This document shows, piece after piece, positions 6,136 to 6,682 of a stretch of DNA of 6,682 nt. Below the pieces are notes generated by a model. It did not search any database. It saw only the letters and a list, made by a program, of their open reading frames with translations, and had not been told where the DNA came from. The stretch is from Desulfobacterales bacterium (GTDB lineage: Bacteria > Desulfobacterota > Desulfobacteria > Desulfobacterales > UBA11574), in NCBI GenBank assembly GCA_012974475.1, contig JAAXQD010000023.1, forward strand, positions 1 to 6,682, given 5' to 3'. A program made the translations under genes and the position numbers. Within the stretch, counting starts at the first letter, position 1. Every line of letters begins with the position of its first letter.

Positions 6136-6166
6136 AAAAAAGCAAATCCACTCTGGGCCAGGATTC
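6136..6166 (-). terminator. Weak candidate terminator after HsdR_N-like gene
   Basis: On minus, four bases after the TAA stop region, AATCC pairs with GGATT around an 11-base loop that may itself form CTG/CAG, followed by TGC and six T. The stem is short, so this is a weak call supported mainly by position and T run. Confidence 0.3.
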
Positions 6167-6167
6167 T

Positions 6168-6682
6168 TTACAATCTGCATATGGTATCGTCACACGGACA
6201 GCTCCCATCGACTTCAAAGGCATAAAGGATTCTCGATTCCATTTCAGCCTGTTTTGCCGATATCTTGTCAAAATCTGTTTTTTCAACCCGTTGGACAAGT
6301 GCTGCTTTAACGGGTATCGATTCGAGACCGGATGAAATGATGTTGCCTGTCGCACCCTCAATAATGTCTGCATCCTTTCCGTTGGTAACCACCGCAATCG
6401 GAACCTGATACGGCGCCACGAGTCTCGAGGCCGCCAATGCGGATCGGTGCCGGGTAACCAGAGAGCCGGGGCCGTATTTTAGGATCATGCAGATCCTTTC
6501 GAAAAGGTGAACAACAAAGTCGATCTTCAAAATCGCTTGTTTATTTTCAGCCGCTACACGGAGTTCGAAGCGTGGCTGGATCTGGTTTTTGAGGTATCCT
6601 TTATGCTCCACCAGCAAGCGAGCCAGTTGCTGCCGGTATCTTTCATCATGTGTGTCCGGAATTCTTTCACCGGTAACAAAAT
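6168..6682 (-). CDS. HsdR N-terminal-like (HSDR_N_2) protein, 5' end missing
   Basis: The frame is open to the window edge, so the true start lies outside; 170 residues are visible, ending with TAA. The visible part starts FVTGERIPDTHDERYRQ, then LARLLVEHKGY, a beta-rich stretch ending in ILKIDFVV, then MILKYGPGSLVTRHRSALAASRLVAPYQVPIAVVTNGKDADIIEGATG. This order matches the small stand-alone proteins with the N-terminal domain of type I restriction enzyme R subunits, a PD-(D/E)xK nuclease fold. The candidate D (residue 53 of the visible part) and K (residue 67) are present, but the acidic residue two before the K is isoleucine. No helicase region or HsdM/HsdS partner is present, so a full restriction enzyme is excluded within this window. 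Role unknown; nuclease activity is doubtful. A TTG at 6617 is not the real start, because similarity continues upstream. Confidence 0.8.
   Translation of the reverse strand, partial: FVTGERIPDTHDERYRQQLARLLVEHKGYLKNQIQPRFELRVAAENKQAILKIDFVVHLFERICMILKYGPGSLVTRHRSALAASRLVAPYQVPIAVVTNGKDADIIEGATGNIISSGLESIPVKAALVQRVEKTDFDKISAKQAEMESRILYAFEVDGSCPCDDTICRL

Larger units (their letters stand above)
5850..6167. other. Repeat-rich gap between HsdR_N-like and deaminase genes
   Basis: No coding region is supported in this 318-base stretch. Its frames are open on both strands but translate to low-complexity, shifted versions of the same short words, typical of non-coding AT-rich repeats. It contains the palindrome and candidate terminator near the deaminase start, an imperfect CATCG/CGATG hairpin around 5923-5950, the inverted repeat cluster at 5952-6116 and a T-rich tail after the HsdR_N-like gene. 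Confidence 0.6.

Noticed and set aside
5835..6335. 166-codon plus-strand frame, and the 96-codon minus frame at 5828-6118
   Set aside because: Both translate the repeat cluster into low-complexity words, and the plus frame then runs antisense through the HsdR_N-like gene, which is the better-supported coding frame.

Overview
The window is a bacterial chromosome segment in which every gene I can support lies on the minus strand. Read right to left, the order is: an open-ended gene for a small HsdR-N-terminal-like protein, a TadA-like zinc nucleoside deaminase, infC (IF-3), rpmI (L35), rplT (L20), pheS and pheT (both subunits of phenylalanyl-tRNA synthetase). The infC-rpmI-rplT-pheS-pheT block is the widely conserved translation cluster. 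The style of the proteins, the combination with the HsdR_N-like gene and the AT-rich, palindrome-rich intergenic repeats suggest a Desulfobacterota (former Deltaproteobacteria) genome. That placement is inference; no 16S or other marker is present.

Layout. Positions 1-120 are the short 3' flank of pheT, with no supported gene. Positions 121-3550 hold pheT and pheS, one base apart. pheS uses a TTG start fixed by an in-frame upstream stop. Positions 3644-4224 hold rplT and rpmI. Positions 4225-4428 form a structured leader with a consensus -35 box and two long perfect hairpins, well placed for autoregulation of the ribosomal protein genes by L20. infC ends at 4429. Its apparent long reading frame contains an almost complete Shine-Dalgarno sequence just upstream of ATA and ATT codons, so the real start is probably non-canonical, as in E. 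coli infC. Positions 4975-5345 and 5850-6167 are non-coding, AT-rich and full of small repeats and hairpins. The deaminase lies between them.

The genes work together in translation: IF-3 controls start-codon selection, L35 and L20 are 50S subunit proteins, PheST charges tRNA-Phe, and the deaminase might act on tRNA or on free bases or nucleosides. The right-hand protein resembles restriction-type nuclease domains but lacks the usual ExK glutamate. I see no CRISPR array, transposase, tRNA, rRNA or clear new multi-gene system. The points most worth checking are the rpmI leader with its competing pairings, the non-canonical infC start, and the intergenic repeats.
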